Below are positions 15,644 through 25,397 of a stretch of DNA of 64,000 nucleotides, piece after piece; the stretch's first letter is position 1, and each line of letters starts with the position of its first letter. The notes below the pieces were generated by a model. That model did not search any database. It saw only the letters and a program-made list of their open reading frames with translations, and was not told where the DNA came from. The position numbers and the translations under genes are program-made. Location: assembly GCA_016873635.1 (NCBI GenBank), contig VGWJ01000002.1, forward strand, positions 1 to 64,000. The letters run 5' to 3'. The stretch comes from Lentisphaerota bacterium (lineage in GTDB: Bacteria > Verrucomicrobiota > Kiritimatiellia > UBA8416 > VGWJ01).

Positions 15644-18600
15644 GTGCGGGGGCGGACCCGCGCGGAACCGACATCCGGCATGAACAACACCGATGCGACA
15701 GTGGCGGACGGGGCCGTCCCGGGAGAAGGATTCCTTCGCCGGCTGGACTGGTCGGCGTTCTGGACGGCCGCCGCCGTTTCCTTTGCCGTCTATTTCTATA
15801 CCCTGGCGCCCACGGTGACCCTCGAGGATTCCGGCGAACTGGCCGTGGCCGGCGACTACCTCGGCGTGCCTCACCCGCCGGGCTATCCCATCTGGTCCAT
15901 GCTGTCCTGGATTTTCAGCCGCATCTTCCGTTTCGTGTCCTTCCGCGGGCAGCCCAACCCCGCCTGGAGCATCGGGCTGTCGTCGGCCTTCTGCGGCGCG
16001 CTGGCCACGGGCGTGACCGCCGCGCTGATCTGCCGGTCGGGCTCGGACCTGCTGCGCGAATCGCACCACGCCGTGGGCGAAAGCGAGCGCGGCAGCGACC
16101 GCCTGATCTGCTGGATCGCCGGCGTGGCGGCCAGCCTGCTGTTCGCCTTCAGCCCCTGCATGTGGTCGCAGGCGGTGATTGTGGAGGTCTACAGCCTCAA
16201 CGCCTTCTTCCTGATGCTCATCTTCCTGCTGGTCTACCTGTGGATGCGGCAGCCGTCGGACCGGCTCTTCTACCTGACCGCTTTCGTGTTCGGACTGGGC
16301 CTGACCAATTACCAGGCGTTGCTGCTGGCGGCGCTGGCGCTGGTCGTTGCCGTGGCGCTGAGGGACCTGGAGCTCTTCCGCGACTTTGCGATCCTGGGGT
16401 TGCCGTACGTCGCGGTGCTGGCCCTGGTCAGGCGCTGGGGCGCGCTGCCCGGGCCCCTTCCGAACGTGGACTCCGTGGGCGGCATCCTGAGCGCGCTGTT
16501 CACGCACGGCGCCCTGCCCCCCATCGTTCACCCCCTGCACGCGACGTGCGCCTTTTACATGATCGGCAACATCGCCCTGCTGGCCCTGGGCTTCTTCTTC
16601 CTGCCGCGTGGGCGGACCGTCGCGCCGTCGTTCCTCTGCGCGCAAATCGGCGTGGCCTTCTACGCCTACATGCCGATCGTTTCGGACCTGCGCAACCCGC
16701 CCATGAACTGGGCCTATCCGCGCACCTGGGAAGGCTTCAAGCACGCCATCAGCCGCGGCCAGTACGAGAAGATCGTGCCCACGGACGTGTTCTCGTTCGT
16801 GTTCGTCCAGCAGCTCGGCACGTTCCTGACCGACCTGCGCCGGCAGTTCACGCTGCCGCTGGCCCTGCTGGGCTTTCTGCCGCTGGCCACGTGGCAGATG
16901 CGCGTCGGCGCGCGGCGTTTCCAGGCGCTGTACGCCGCGGTCGTCCTCGCCGTGCTGGCAACCGTGTTCGTGACGGTCGAAGAGGCGCTGGGCGGCGCGT
17001 CGGCCTTCCTGTCGCGCGTCTACAAGCTGCTGATCCTGGGCGTGCTCTTGATCATGGGCCTGGGCGTCGTGAACGTTCTGCTCGCGCAACTCGACGAGCT
17101 CGGCCGCAAGGCCCTGGGAAGAATGCGCGCGTCCGTCTCCGAGCGGGTCACGGCCGCCCTGGCGCTGCTGGGCGTGGCCGGCGCTTACGCCTACTACGTC
17201 AAAACGCTGGCGGGGAACATCGCGGCCGTCACGGCGCCCCTGCGCGCGCCGGGCGCGAACATCGTTGGCCCGGAGCTGCAGCGCATCTTCGCCGGCAGCG
17301 CCGGCATCGCCGCGGCCGCCCTGGCGCCCGCGCTGATCGTGGGGCTCATCGCCTGGCTGGTGTACGGGCCCTGCCGCCTCACGGCCACCATCGCCCACAT
17401 GCCGCAGAAGTGGGTCGTGGCCACCGTCTTCGGCTTCGTGGCCATGGGCGTGGTGTTCATCGCCCTGGCCAACCTGAAGATGGACATCCAGGACACGTTC
17501 ATCCAGCGCGTGAAGTTCATCTCCTCGCACGGACTGTACTCGCTGTGGATCGGCTACGGGCTGGTTTTCGGACTGGCCCTGACCGACGCGCTGTTCAGGG
17601 GCAACCGCGCGGTGCGCTGGCTCTGCGTCGGCGCGGCCGCGGCCCTGCCGCTCATGCCGCTGGCGCAGAACGCCTTCAACCGCGATCTGATCCGGGTCTA
17701 CGGCGGCGCCGAGCAGAACGGCCACGACTTCGGCTGGCAGTTCGGCAATTACCAGCTGCGCGGCGCCGAGGCCGTCAGCGAGGAACTGGCCCCCGATGAA
17801 GAGCCCCTCCCCAACCCCGTCTTCCCCCCCGCGATGGGGCCCGACGCGATCTTCTTCGGCGGCACCGATCCCGGACGCTTCGTGCCCACCTACATGATCT
17901 ACTCCGCGCGCGTCAGGGAAGACGTGTATCTCATCACCCAGAACGCCCTGGCCGACAACACCTACATGAGCGTGATGCGCGACCTCTACGGCGACCAGAT
18001 CTGGATTCCCGCGCAACCGGACAGCACGCGCGCCTTCCAGCGCTACGTGGAAGAGGTGCAGGCGGGCACCCGGCCGCGCAACGCCGAGCTCAAGATCGAG
18101 AACGGCCGCGTGCAGGTCAGCGGCGCCCTGGGCGTCATGGAGATCAACGGCATCCTCGCCCAGATGATCTTCGAGCACAACAACTACAAGCACGACTTCT
18201 ACGTCGAGGAAAGCTACGTGATCCCCTGGATGTTCCCCTTCATGACGCCCCACGGCCTGATCATGAAGATTCACCCGCGGCACACGCCGCTCGACCCCCG
18301 CGTGGCGCGCGACGACCAGGACTTCTGGGACTGGTACACCCGCCGTCTGCACGGCAGCCGCGCCTTCGAGCGCGACGTCGTGGCCCGCAAATCCTTTTCC
18401 AAGCTGCGCAGCGCCATCGGCGGCCTGTACCGCAGCCGCGGCATGCTCGGCGAGGCGGAAAACGCCTTCCGGCAGGCGCGCACGCTCTACCCGCTCAGCC
18501 CGGAGGCCAACTTCCGCCTGGCCCAGGAGGTCCTCCTGCCGATGGGACGGCTGGCCGAAACGCGCGAGCTGATGGCGGAATTCAGCGACATGGACCCCGA

Positions 18601-19234
18601 CGACCGCAAGGCGCCGGAGTTCCTGGGCCGCATTGACGAAATGCAGAACCTGCAGCGGCGCATCCAGGCGATCGAGGAGGAGATGCGCAAGGGCGACGTG
18701 CAGATCGCCAGGATCCTGGAACTGGCCGATCTCTACCGCCAGGCCGGCCAGGGGCCCCGTTTCATGCACCTGGTCATGGGCATCGTCAACAATCCCCAGA
18801 TGCCGGCCATGGCGCATTTCCGCGCCGCGCAAATGCTGCGCGACAACGGGAACAAGGACGAAATGATCAAGGCCCTGGACCTGGTCGCCGACCGCCTGCC
18901 GCCGGAGACGCCGCCCCAGGCCCTGATGGAAATGGCCCGCATGTACGGCGAGGCCGGGCGCATCGACAGGGCGCTGCAGTGCCTGCGGCGCTACCTGGAG
19001 AAGCAGCCCGGCGACTGGAGCGCGTGGCTCAACGTGGCCGCGATGCACATGGCCGCCGGGCGCAACGAGGACGCCGCGCGGGCCCTGGAGCAGGCCGTGC
19101 GCACCGGCGGCGACGCCGCCCGCGGCATCATCGAAAGCGATGCCCGCTTCAGCAGTCTGTACCGCCAGGCCGCGGAACGCGCCCGTAACCTGATCGGCAT
19201 TCCGGGACTCACCCCGCGCCAGCCGGGTCTGTAA
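15644..19234 (+). CDS. DUF2723 GT-C membrane glycosyltransferase with TPR tail
   Basis: A protein of about 1200 residues. The N-terminal half is a GT-C-fold membrane domain with roughly a dozen helices and the DUF2723 signature DSGELAVAGDYLGVPHPPGYP near the first loop, where the acidic residue is the expected catalytic base. Such enzymes resemble protein O-mannosyltransferases and take sugar from a polyprenyl phosphate on the periplasmic side. The C-terminal third, from about residue 910, is built of TPR-like helices (GMLGEAENAFRQARTLYP, AGRNEDAARALEQAV). GTG 15644 is chosen from promoter spacing; ATG 15680 is the conservative alternative. Its partners are probably the two upstream genes. 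The acceptor is unknown. Confidence 0.88.
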   Translation: MRGRTRAEPTSGMNNTDATVADGAVPGEGFLRRLDWSAFWTAAAVSFAVYFYTLAPTVTLEDSGELAVAGDYLGVPHPPGYPIWSMLSWIFSRIFRFVSFRGQPNPAWSIGLSSAFCGALATGVTAALICRSGSDLLRESHHAVGESERGSDRLICWIAGVAASLLFAFSPCMWSQAVIVEVYSLNAFFLMLIFLLVYLWMRQPSDRLFYLTAFVFGLGLTNYQALLLAALALVVAVALRDLELFRDFAILGLPYVAVLALVRRWGALPGPLPNVDSVGGILSALFTHGALPPIVHPLHATCAFYMIGNIALLALGFFFLPRGRTVAPSFLCAQIGVAFYAYMPIVSDLRNPPMNWAYPRTWEGFKHAISRGQYEKIVPTDVFSFVFVQQLGTFLTDLRRQFTLPLALLGFLPLATWQMRVGARRFQALYAAVVLAVLATVFVTVEEALGGASAFLSRVYKLLILGVLLIMGLGVVNVLLAQLDELGRKALGRMRASVSERVTAALALLGVAGAYAYYVKTLAGNIAAVTAPLRAPGANIVGPELQRIFAGSAGIAAAALAPALIVGLIAWLVYGPCRLTATIAHMPQKWVVATVFGFVAMGVVFIALANLKMDIQDTFIQRVKFISSHGLYSLWIGYGLVFGLALTDALFRGNRAVRWLCVGAAAALPLMPLAQNAFNRDLIRVYGGAEQNGHDFGWQFGNYQLRGAEAVSEELAPDEEPLPNPVFPPAMGPDAIFFGGTDPGRFVPTYMIYSARVREDVYLITQNALADNTYMSVMRDLYGDQIWIPAQPDSTRAFQRYVEEVQAGTRPRNAELKIENGRVQVSGALGVMEINGILAQMIFEHNNYKHDFYVEESYVIPWMFPFMTPHGLIMKIHPRHTPLDPRVARDDQDFWDWYTRRLHGSRAFERDVVARKSFSKLRSAIGGLYRSRGMLGEAENAFRQARTLYPLSPEANFRLAQEVLLPMGRLAETRELMAEFSDMDPDDRKAPEFLGRIDEMQNLQRRIQAIEEEMRKGDVQIARILELADLYRQAGQGPRFMHLVMGIVNNPQMPAMAHFRAAQMLRDNGNKDEMIKALDLVADRLPPETPPQALMEMARMYGEAGRIDRALQCLRRYLEKQPGDWSAWLNVAAMHMAAGRNEDAARALEQAVRTGGDAARGIIESDARFSSLYRQAAERARNLIGIPGLTPRQPGL

Positions 19235-19964
19235 GCTCGCTGACCAGGACGCTCAACGCGAACAGGACCGCCGTGTCCACGCGCAGCACCCGCGCGCCGA
19301 AACTCACGGCCCGCGCCCCCGCCGCGCGCGCCGCCCGGATCTCCTCCGGCGTCAGGTCGCCCTCCGGCCCGACCAGCACGCCTACCCGCCGCGGACGCGC
19401 GCGGCCGGCGGCGCGCACCGCGTCGCGCAACGGCGCCACGCCCGGCCCGATGACCCCCGCGAGGAAGAGATCGAAATCCGCCGCGGCCGCGTCCAGCGCC
19501 TCCGCCAGCGGCAGCAGCGGATGGATTTGCGGCACCCGCGGCGCGCCGCACTGCTTGGCCGCGCTCAGCGCGATGCGCTGCCAGCGCGCCCGGCGCTCCG
19601 CGCGGCGGCCCGCCGGCGGCCGCGCCACGACACGCTCGGTCAGCACGGGCCAGACGTCCGACGCGCCCAGCTCCGTGGCCTTCTCCACGATGTCGTCCAT
19701 GCGGCCGCCCTTCGGCAGGCCGACCAGCAGCGACAGCCGCGGGCCGGCTTCGGCCTCGCGCACGTCGCGCAGCGTCCCGATCCGCGCGCGGCCGCCCGCA
19801 ACGGACAGCAGCGTGCCGCGCGCCTGCCGCCCGCGGCCGTCGAAGACTTCCACCTCGGCGCCCGGCCCCAGGCGCAGCACGCGCGCGAGATGCCGGGTCT
19901 CGTCCCCGGAAAGCAGCGCTTCGGATGGCGTCCAGTCCGGGGGACAGACGTAGAAACGGTGCAT
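19209..19964 (-). CDS. rsmE: 16S rRNA (uracil1498-N3)-methyltransferase
   Basis: RsmE methylates U1498 of 16S rRNA with a SPOUT-fold domain. The 251-residue protein shows the PUA-like N-terminus (HRFYVCPPDW, HLARVLRLGPG), KGGRMDDIVEKATELG, SAAKQCGAPRVPQI and the knot motif VLVGPEGDLTPEE. It begins MHRFYV; its ATG shares a base with the dnaJ stop (TAATG), so it is the last gene of the grpE-dnaJ operon, a common bacterial arrangement. Its end overlaps the convergent DUF2723 gene by 26 bp. Confidence 0.95.
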   Translation of the reverse strand: MHRFYVCPPDWTPSEALLSGDETRHLARVLRLGPGAEVEVFDGRGRQARGTLLSVAGGRARIGTLRDVREAEAGPRLSLLVGLPKGGRMDDIVEKATELGASDVWPVLTERVVARPPAGRRAERRARWQRIALSAAKQCGAPRVPQIHPLLPLAEALDAAAADFDLFLAGVIGPGVAPLRDAVRAAGRARPRRVGVLVGPEGDLTPEEIRAARAAGARAVSFGARVLRVDTAVLFALSVLVSELTDPAGAG

Positions 19965-21139
19965 TACTTGCCCATCGCCTTGCGGCGTTCGTAGAAGGCC
20001 TCGGCCTGCGCGTGAAAGCCGCGTTCCGCGGGGTAGTTGGAAGCGTCGCCGATCTCCTCCAGCTCCTTCAGCAGCTTGCGCTGCGCCGCGTTGAGGTGCA
20101 CGGGAACTTCCACCCGGATGCGCACGTGCAGGTCGCCGTGGCCGTAGCCTTCCACGCTGGGCATGCCCTTGCCGCGCAGGCGGAACACCTTGCCGCTCTC
20201 CGTGCCGGCGGCGATCTTCAGCTTGGCGTAGCCCTCCATGGTGGGCACCTGCACCTCGCCGCCCAGCGCGGCGGTCTCGCAGCGCACCGGCACGTCGCAC
20301 AGCAGGTCGTCGCCATGCCGCTGGAAGACCGGATGCTCGCGCACCCGCAGAACCACGTACAGGTCGCCCGCGGGGCCGCCGCGCAGCCCGGCTTCGCCCT
20401 TGCCGGCAATCCTCAGCCGGGAGCCCGTTTCCACGCCCTGCGGGATGCGCAGCGTGAGCCGGCGCCGGGCCTTGACCCGCCCGGACCCCTCGCAGGTCGC
20501 GCAGGGGCGGGTTACGACGCTGCCCGTGCCGCCGCATACGGGACAGGTCTCCCGCACCCGGAAGAAATCCACGCCCGAAATCACCACGCCCTGGCCTTCG
20601 CACTGCCGGCAGGTTTCGCGCCGCGACCCGGCAGCCACGCCGGTGCCGCCGCACTTCTCGCAGTCCTTGGACAGCGGCAGCGTGATCTCCCGTTCCGATC
20701 CGAAGGCCGCTTCTTCAAAATCGATCTCCAGGTCGAACCGCAGGTCCACGCCGCGCTGCGGCCCGCCGGCCGGGCGGCGCCCGCCGCCGCCGAACAGGTC
20801 GCCGAAGATGCCTCCCCCGCCCCCGCCGAAGAGGCTGCCCAGGATGTCCTGCAGATCGGCCATGTGCGTGAAATCGCGGGAGAAATCGAACCCGCCGGGA
20901 CCGAACGCCGACTTGATCCCTTCGTGGCCGAAGCGGTCGTACTGCTGGCGCTTGCCGGGGTCGCTCAGAACTTCGTAGGCCTCGGAAATCTCCTTGAACC
21001 TGGCCTCGGCCTCGGCGTCGCCCTGGTTGCGGTCCGGGTGATGCTTCATGGCCAGCCGCCGGTAGGCCTTCTTGATCTCGTCCGGGGAGGCCTCCCGCTT
21101 GACGCCCAGCAACTCGTAGTAGTCCCGCTTGACGGCCAC
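19964..21139 (-). CDS. dnaJ: Chaperone DnaJ (Hsp40)
   Basis: The 391-residue protein has all DnaJ regions in order: a J domain with the HPD motif ([11 protein letters not shown]), a Gly/Phe-rich linker with GGGGGG runs, four zinc-binding CxxCxGxG repeats ([32 protein letters not shown]) and two C-terminal substrate-binding domains. It stimulates DnaK ATPase and delivers substrates. It starts 3 bp after grpE. No dnaK is in the window. Confidence 0.97.
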   Translation of the reverse strand: MAVKRDYYELLGVKREASPDEIKKAYRRLAMKHHPDRNQGDAEAEARFKEISEAYEVLSDPGKRQQYDRFGHEGIKSAFGPGGFDFSRDFTHMADLQDILGSLFGGGGGGIFGDLFGGGGRRPAGGPQRGVDLRFDLEIDFEEAAFGSEREITLPLSKDCEKCGGTGVAAGSRRETCRQCEGQGVVISGVDFFRVRETCPVCGGTGSVVTRPCATCEGSGRVKARRRLTLRIPQGVETGSRLRIAGKGEAGLRGGPAGDLYVVLRVREHPVFQRHGDDLLCDVPVRCETAALGGEVQVPTMEGYAKLKIAAGTESGKVFRLRGKGMPSVEGYGHGDLHVRIRVEVPVHLNAAQRKLLKELEEIGDASNYPAERGFHAQAEAFYERRKAMGK

Positions 21140-21142
21140 GGC

Positions 21143-21745
21143 TTATGCCTCCTCGCCCGCTTCCGGCGACGGGGCGGGCGGGCCGCTGGACACCACAACC
21201 TGCGCCGGACGCAGCAACTGCGCGCCCAGCCGGTACCCGCGACGCACTTGCGCGATGATCGAGCTCTCGGGCGCATCCGCCGACGGCAGGTGCGAGATCG
21301 CTTCGTGCAGATTGGGGTCGAACGGGACGCCCTGCGCGTCGACCGGCGTGAGGCCGAACTTGCCCAGCTTCGACAGGAGCTGCTCGGCGACCATGCGAAA
21401 GCCCTCCGCCACGGGGTCCGCGTTGTCCCGGGCCTGCGCGGCGGCGAGAGCGAGATCAAGATGGTCCAGCACGGGCAGCAGCTCCATCATCAGGTCCTCG
21501 TTGGCCCGGCAGTAGAGGTCTTCCTTTTCGCGCAGCGTGCGTTTCCGGAAATTGTCGAAGTCCGCCTGCAGCCGCAGCAGGCGGTCCTGCAGGGCCTTGA
21601 TCTCCTCTTCCCGCGCCTTGTCGGCCCTGGCGCGCCTGCCGCGATGACGGCTTTCGTGCGCCGGCGCCGCGGGCGCGGATGCTCCGCCCGCGGACGGCTC
21701 CGCCGCGGGGGTTGCATGCTCTTCGGGCTTGTCGGTCACAGGCAT
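21143..21745 (-). CDS. grpE: Nucleotide exchange factor GrpE
   Basis: GrpE releases ADP from DnaK. The 200-residue protein has a disordered Ala/Pro/Glu-rich head, a long dimerising helix (EIKALQDRLLRLQADFDNFRKRTLREKEDL) of which the DFDNFRKR core is diagnostic, and a C-terminal beta domain (HEAISHLPS, VRRGYRLGAQLLRPAQVVVS). It lies between the zinc-ribbon gene and dnaJ with gaps of 7 and 3 bp. Confidence 0.96.
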   Translation of the reverse strand: MPVTDKPEEHATPAAEPSAGGASAPAAPAHESRHRGRRARADKAREEEIKALQDRLLRLQADFDNFRKRTLREKEDLYCRANEDLMMELLPVLDHLDLALAAAQARDNADPVAEGFRMVAEQLLSKLGKFGLTPVDAQGVPFDPNLHEAISHLPSADAPESSIIAQVRRGYRLGAQLLRPAQVVVSSGPPAPSPEAGEEA

Positions 21746-21752
21746 TCCCCGT

Positions 21753-21947
21753 CTAGCGCGGCGTCAACACGCCGCCCGGCTGTCGGACTTCGCGCGTTCC
21801 CAGCGACGCGCCGCACGCCACGCACCGGTATTCGTGCACTTCGGCCCTCGGCAGCACGAGCAACAACCGTTCGCGCACCGGGCGCGCAACGCGGCAACCG
21901 GGGCAGTACAGCTCCGTCGCCCTCAACGATTCGAACTGCTTGCGCAT
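21753..21947 (-). CDS. Small zinc-ribbon protein at the head of the grpE-dnaJ operon
   Basis: A 64-residue protein beginning MRKQFESLRATELYCPGC with two CxxC knuckles (CPGC and CVAC) separated by about 30 residues, the pattern of a zinc ribbon. The frame continues upstream, but this ATG gives the compact domain and follows a predicted promoter. It is the first gene of the grpE-dnaJ-rsmE operon, so a role in proteostasis or heat-shock control is possible, but nothing in the sequence shows it. I do not recognise a named family. Confidence 0.72.
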   Translation of the reverse strand: MRKQFESLRATELYCPGCRVARPVRERLLLVLPRAEVHEYRCVACGASLGTREVRQPGGVLTPR

Positions 21948-21993
21948 GCGACAGCCGTCTCTCCGGCCCCGGCTCAACAAGATGGAGCCCAGC

Positions 21994-22018
21994 AAAATAT
22001 ACCGCCCGCGCCGCGCCG

Positions 22019-22022
<4 letters not shown>
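21994..22022 (-). promoter_or_regulatory. Predicted promoter of the grpE-dnaJ-rsmE operon
   Basis: TTGACG, 17 bp, TATTTT on the minus strand, the closest to consensus in the window. The -35 element overlaps the stop codon of the upstream response-regulator gene. No CIRCE inverted repeat is visible, so HrcA control is not supported. Confidence 0.6.
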
Positions 22023-23369
<1,347 letters not shown>

Positions 23370-23392
<23 letters not shown>

Positions 23393-25397
23393 GGCTCTCC
23401 TTTGGCTGGCCCGGCGCCGCCGGCAGCAGCACGGCCACGCACGTGCCGCGCGCGCCGGTTTCCACGGTCAACCGTCCGCCGTGGTCGGTTACGGTCCGTT
23501 TCGCGATGGGCAGTCCCAGGCCTATGCCCCGCGCCTTGGTCGTGCAGAACGGCGAGAAGATCTTCGTCTCGATCGGCGCCGGTATTCCCCGGCCGTTGTC
23601 TTGCACCCGGATCAGCAGCGCGTCCCGCCCGTCGTCCATGCGGCTGCGTCCGCAGGTGACGGCCACGCGCGGCTCGGACGCGCCTTCGACCGCCTCCAGC
23701 GCGTTCTGCAGGAGGTGGGCGAAGGTTTCGGTCAGGGCGGCCTCGTCGCCGACCAGCGGCGGCACCCAGGCCGCGCCGCCGAACTCCACGCGCGCCGCGC
23801 CGGCGGCCCCGGCGCGCGCCGCGGCCAGCTCCGCGGCTTTCTTCAGCACGCGCTCGGCCGCCACCGCGCGCGGCGCCGGCTCGGGCGGATTGGCGAAGGC
23901 GTCCACCTGGTCGATCATCTTGTTCAGGCGCGCGATCTCGCGCCGCACCAGCGCGCTGAACTCGCCGCGGAATTCCTCGTCGGCGTAGCGCTCCGGCAGG
24001 AGTTGGGCGAACGTGCTGATGGCCACCAGCGGATTGCGGATCTCGTGGGACATGGCGGCGGCCAGCTCCGTCCAGAAGGCGTCGCGCTCCAGCTTTCCGC
24101 GCTGCTCGCGCAGGCGGATCTCTTCGCTCACGTCGCGCAGCACCGCCACGGCCCCGAGGCAGGCCGCGCCGTCTTCGAGGCGCGCGGCCGACACGGCCAG
24201 CGCGCGGCGGGTGGCCTTGTCGATCCATTCCTGCTGTTCGATGCCCGCCTCCCGCGCCAGGGCGCGCGTCAGCAGGTCGGCCAGCCGGCTGCCCAGCCGC
24301 GCCGCGGGCCGGCCGAGCACGTCCTCCGGCCTGACGTCCATGATCGCCGGCGCCGAGCGGTTCATCCAGCGCACGAGTCCCTGTTCGTCCACGGCGACGA
24401 TGCCGGCCGGGATGGCGTGCAGCGCGGTTTCGGCAAAGGTCCTCTGGAAAGCCGCCTCCCGGTACAGCAGCGCGTTTTCCAGGGCGATGGAAACGTGCTC
24501 GCCCAGGGGCATGAGGTCGGCGAGGTCCGCGGGGCCGAAAGGGGTCCCGGTAACGCGCGGCCCCAGGAAGAGCCAGCCCAGCAGGCGGTTGCGCCCGTGC
24601 AGCGGCACGAGCACCTCGGCGCCCAGGATATCCAGCCATCCCGCCAGCATGCCGCGCTCCGCGTCGTCCGTCACGCCGTCCAGGTTTCCCCGCGACGCGA
24701 AGCGCGCCTGCACGCGCATCCAGCGCACCAGCGGATCGTCGGCGGGCACCCGGATTTCCGGCGTGCCCTCGAAGCAGCGCGCGCCGGCGCGCAGCGTGTA
24801 GGGCAGGCCCGCGCGGCCGGCGGCGAATACGCCCACGCGCGAAGCGTGCACCAGCCCGGCGATGTCGCGCACCATGCTGTCCAGCATCGCGTTCACGTCG
24901 TCGAAATGCCGGAACGCGCCGGAGAAGTACTGGAAGCGCAGGGCGCCCGGACCCGGCCCGCCGCCTTCCGCCGCGGGGCGCTCGGCCCAGGCCCGGGCCA
25001 GCCGCGCGCGCAGGGCGCCGTTCTCGCGCGCCAGCTCCAGCCGGTCCTGCGCCCGCGCCATCAGCTCGCGCAGCCGTCGCCCGTCCGCCGTGAGTTCGCA
25101 CACGGCATACACCCCCAGGGCCTCCGCCTCGCGCAGCGGATCGCTGCCCGCCACGCCCGCCGCGATCACCGCGGCCGACTCCGCGCCCGCGGCGCGCGCC
25201 GCCGCCAGGACCTCCCGCCAGGCCGGCGACCTGAGGTCCAGCAGCAGCACGGCCGGCTCCGCCGGCGTCCAGTCCCGGATCGCCTCGGGCGCGCCTCCGA
25301 TGCGCCGCACCCGGGCCGTCTCCCCCGCGTACGCCGCGACGCGCCGCATGAACGCGTCGTCGCGGGTGCACACCAGGCATGCCGCGCGCGGATTCAT
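23370..25397 (-). CDS. Soluble sensor histidine kinase, receiver-like/GAF/PAS
   Basis: A 675-residue kinase with no membrane segments. Residues 1-115 resemble a degenerate receiver (VLLLDLRSPAW without a full acidic pocket). A GAF domain spans about 150-310 (GAEVLVPLHGRNRLLGWLFLG) and a PAS domain about 325-425 (IPAGIVAVDEQGLVRWMN). HisKA follows with the phospho-accepting H in AAMSHEIRNPL, then an ATPase with NALEAVEG, DNGRGIP and IGLGLPIAKR. The ATG overlaps the stop of the preceding kinase gene (ATGA). Its HisKA block is strikingly similar to that of the neighbour, so the two arose by duplication. Confidence 0.92.

Noticed and set aside
15437-19048. A minus-strand open frame of 1203 codons antisense to the DUF2723 gene
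   Set aside because: It is rich in His, Arg, Gln and Ala with no domain, typical of the complement of a GC-rich gene. The plus strand carries a clear membrane GT-C domain and TPRs.
20000-20700. A longer upstream extension of rsmE through the dnaJ region
   Set aside because: The frame is open, but MHRFYV at 19964 is the standard RsmE start and the extension lies inside dnaJ.
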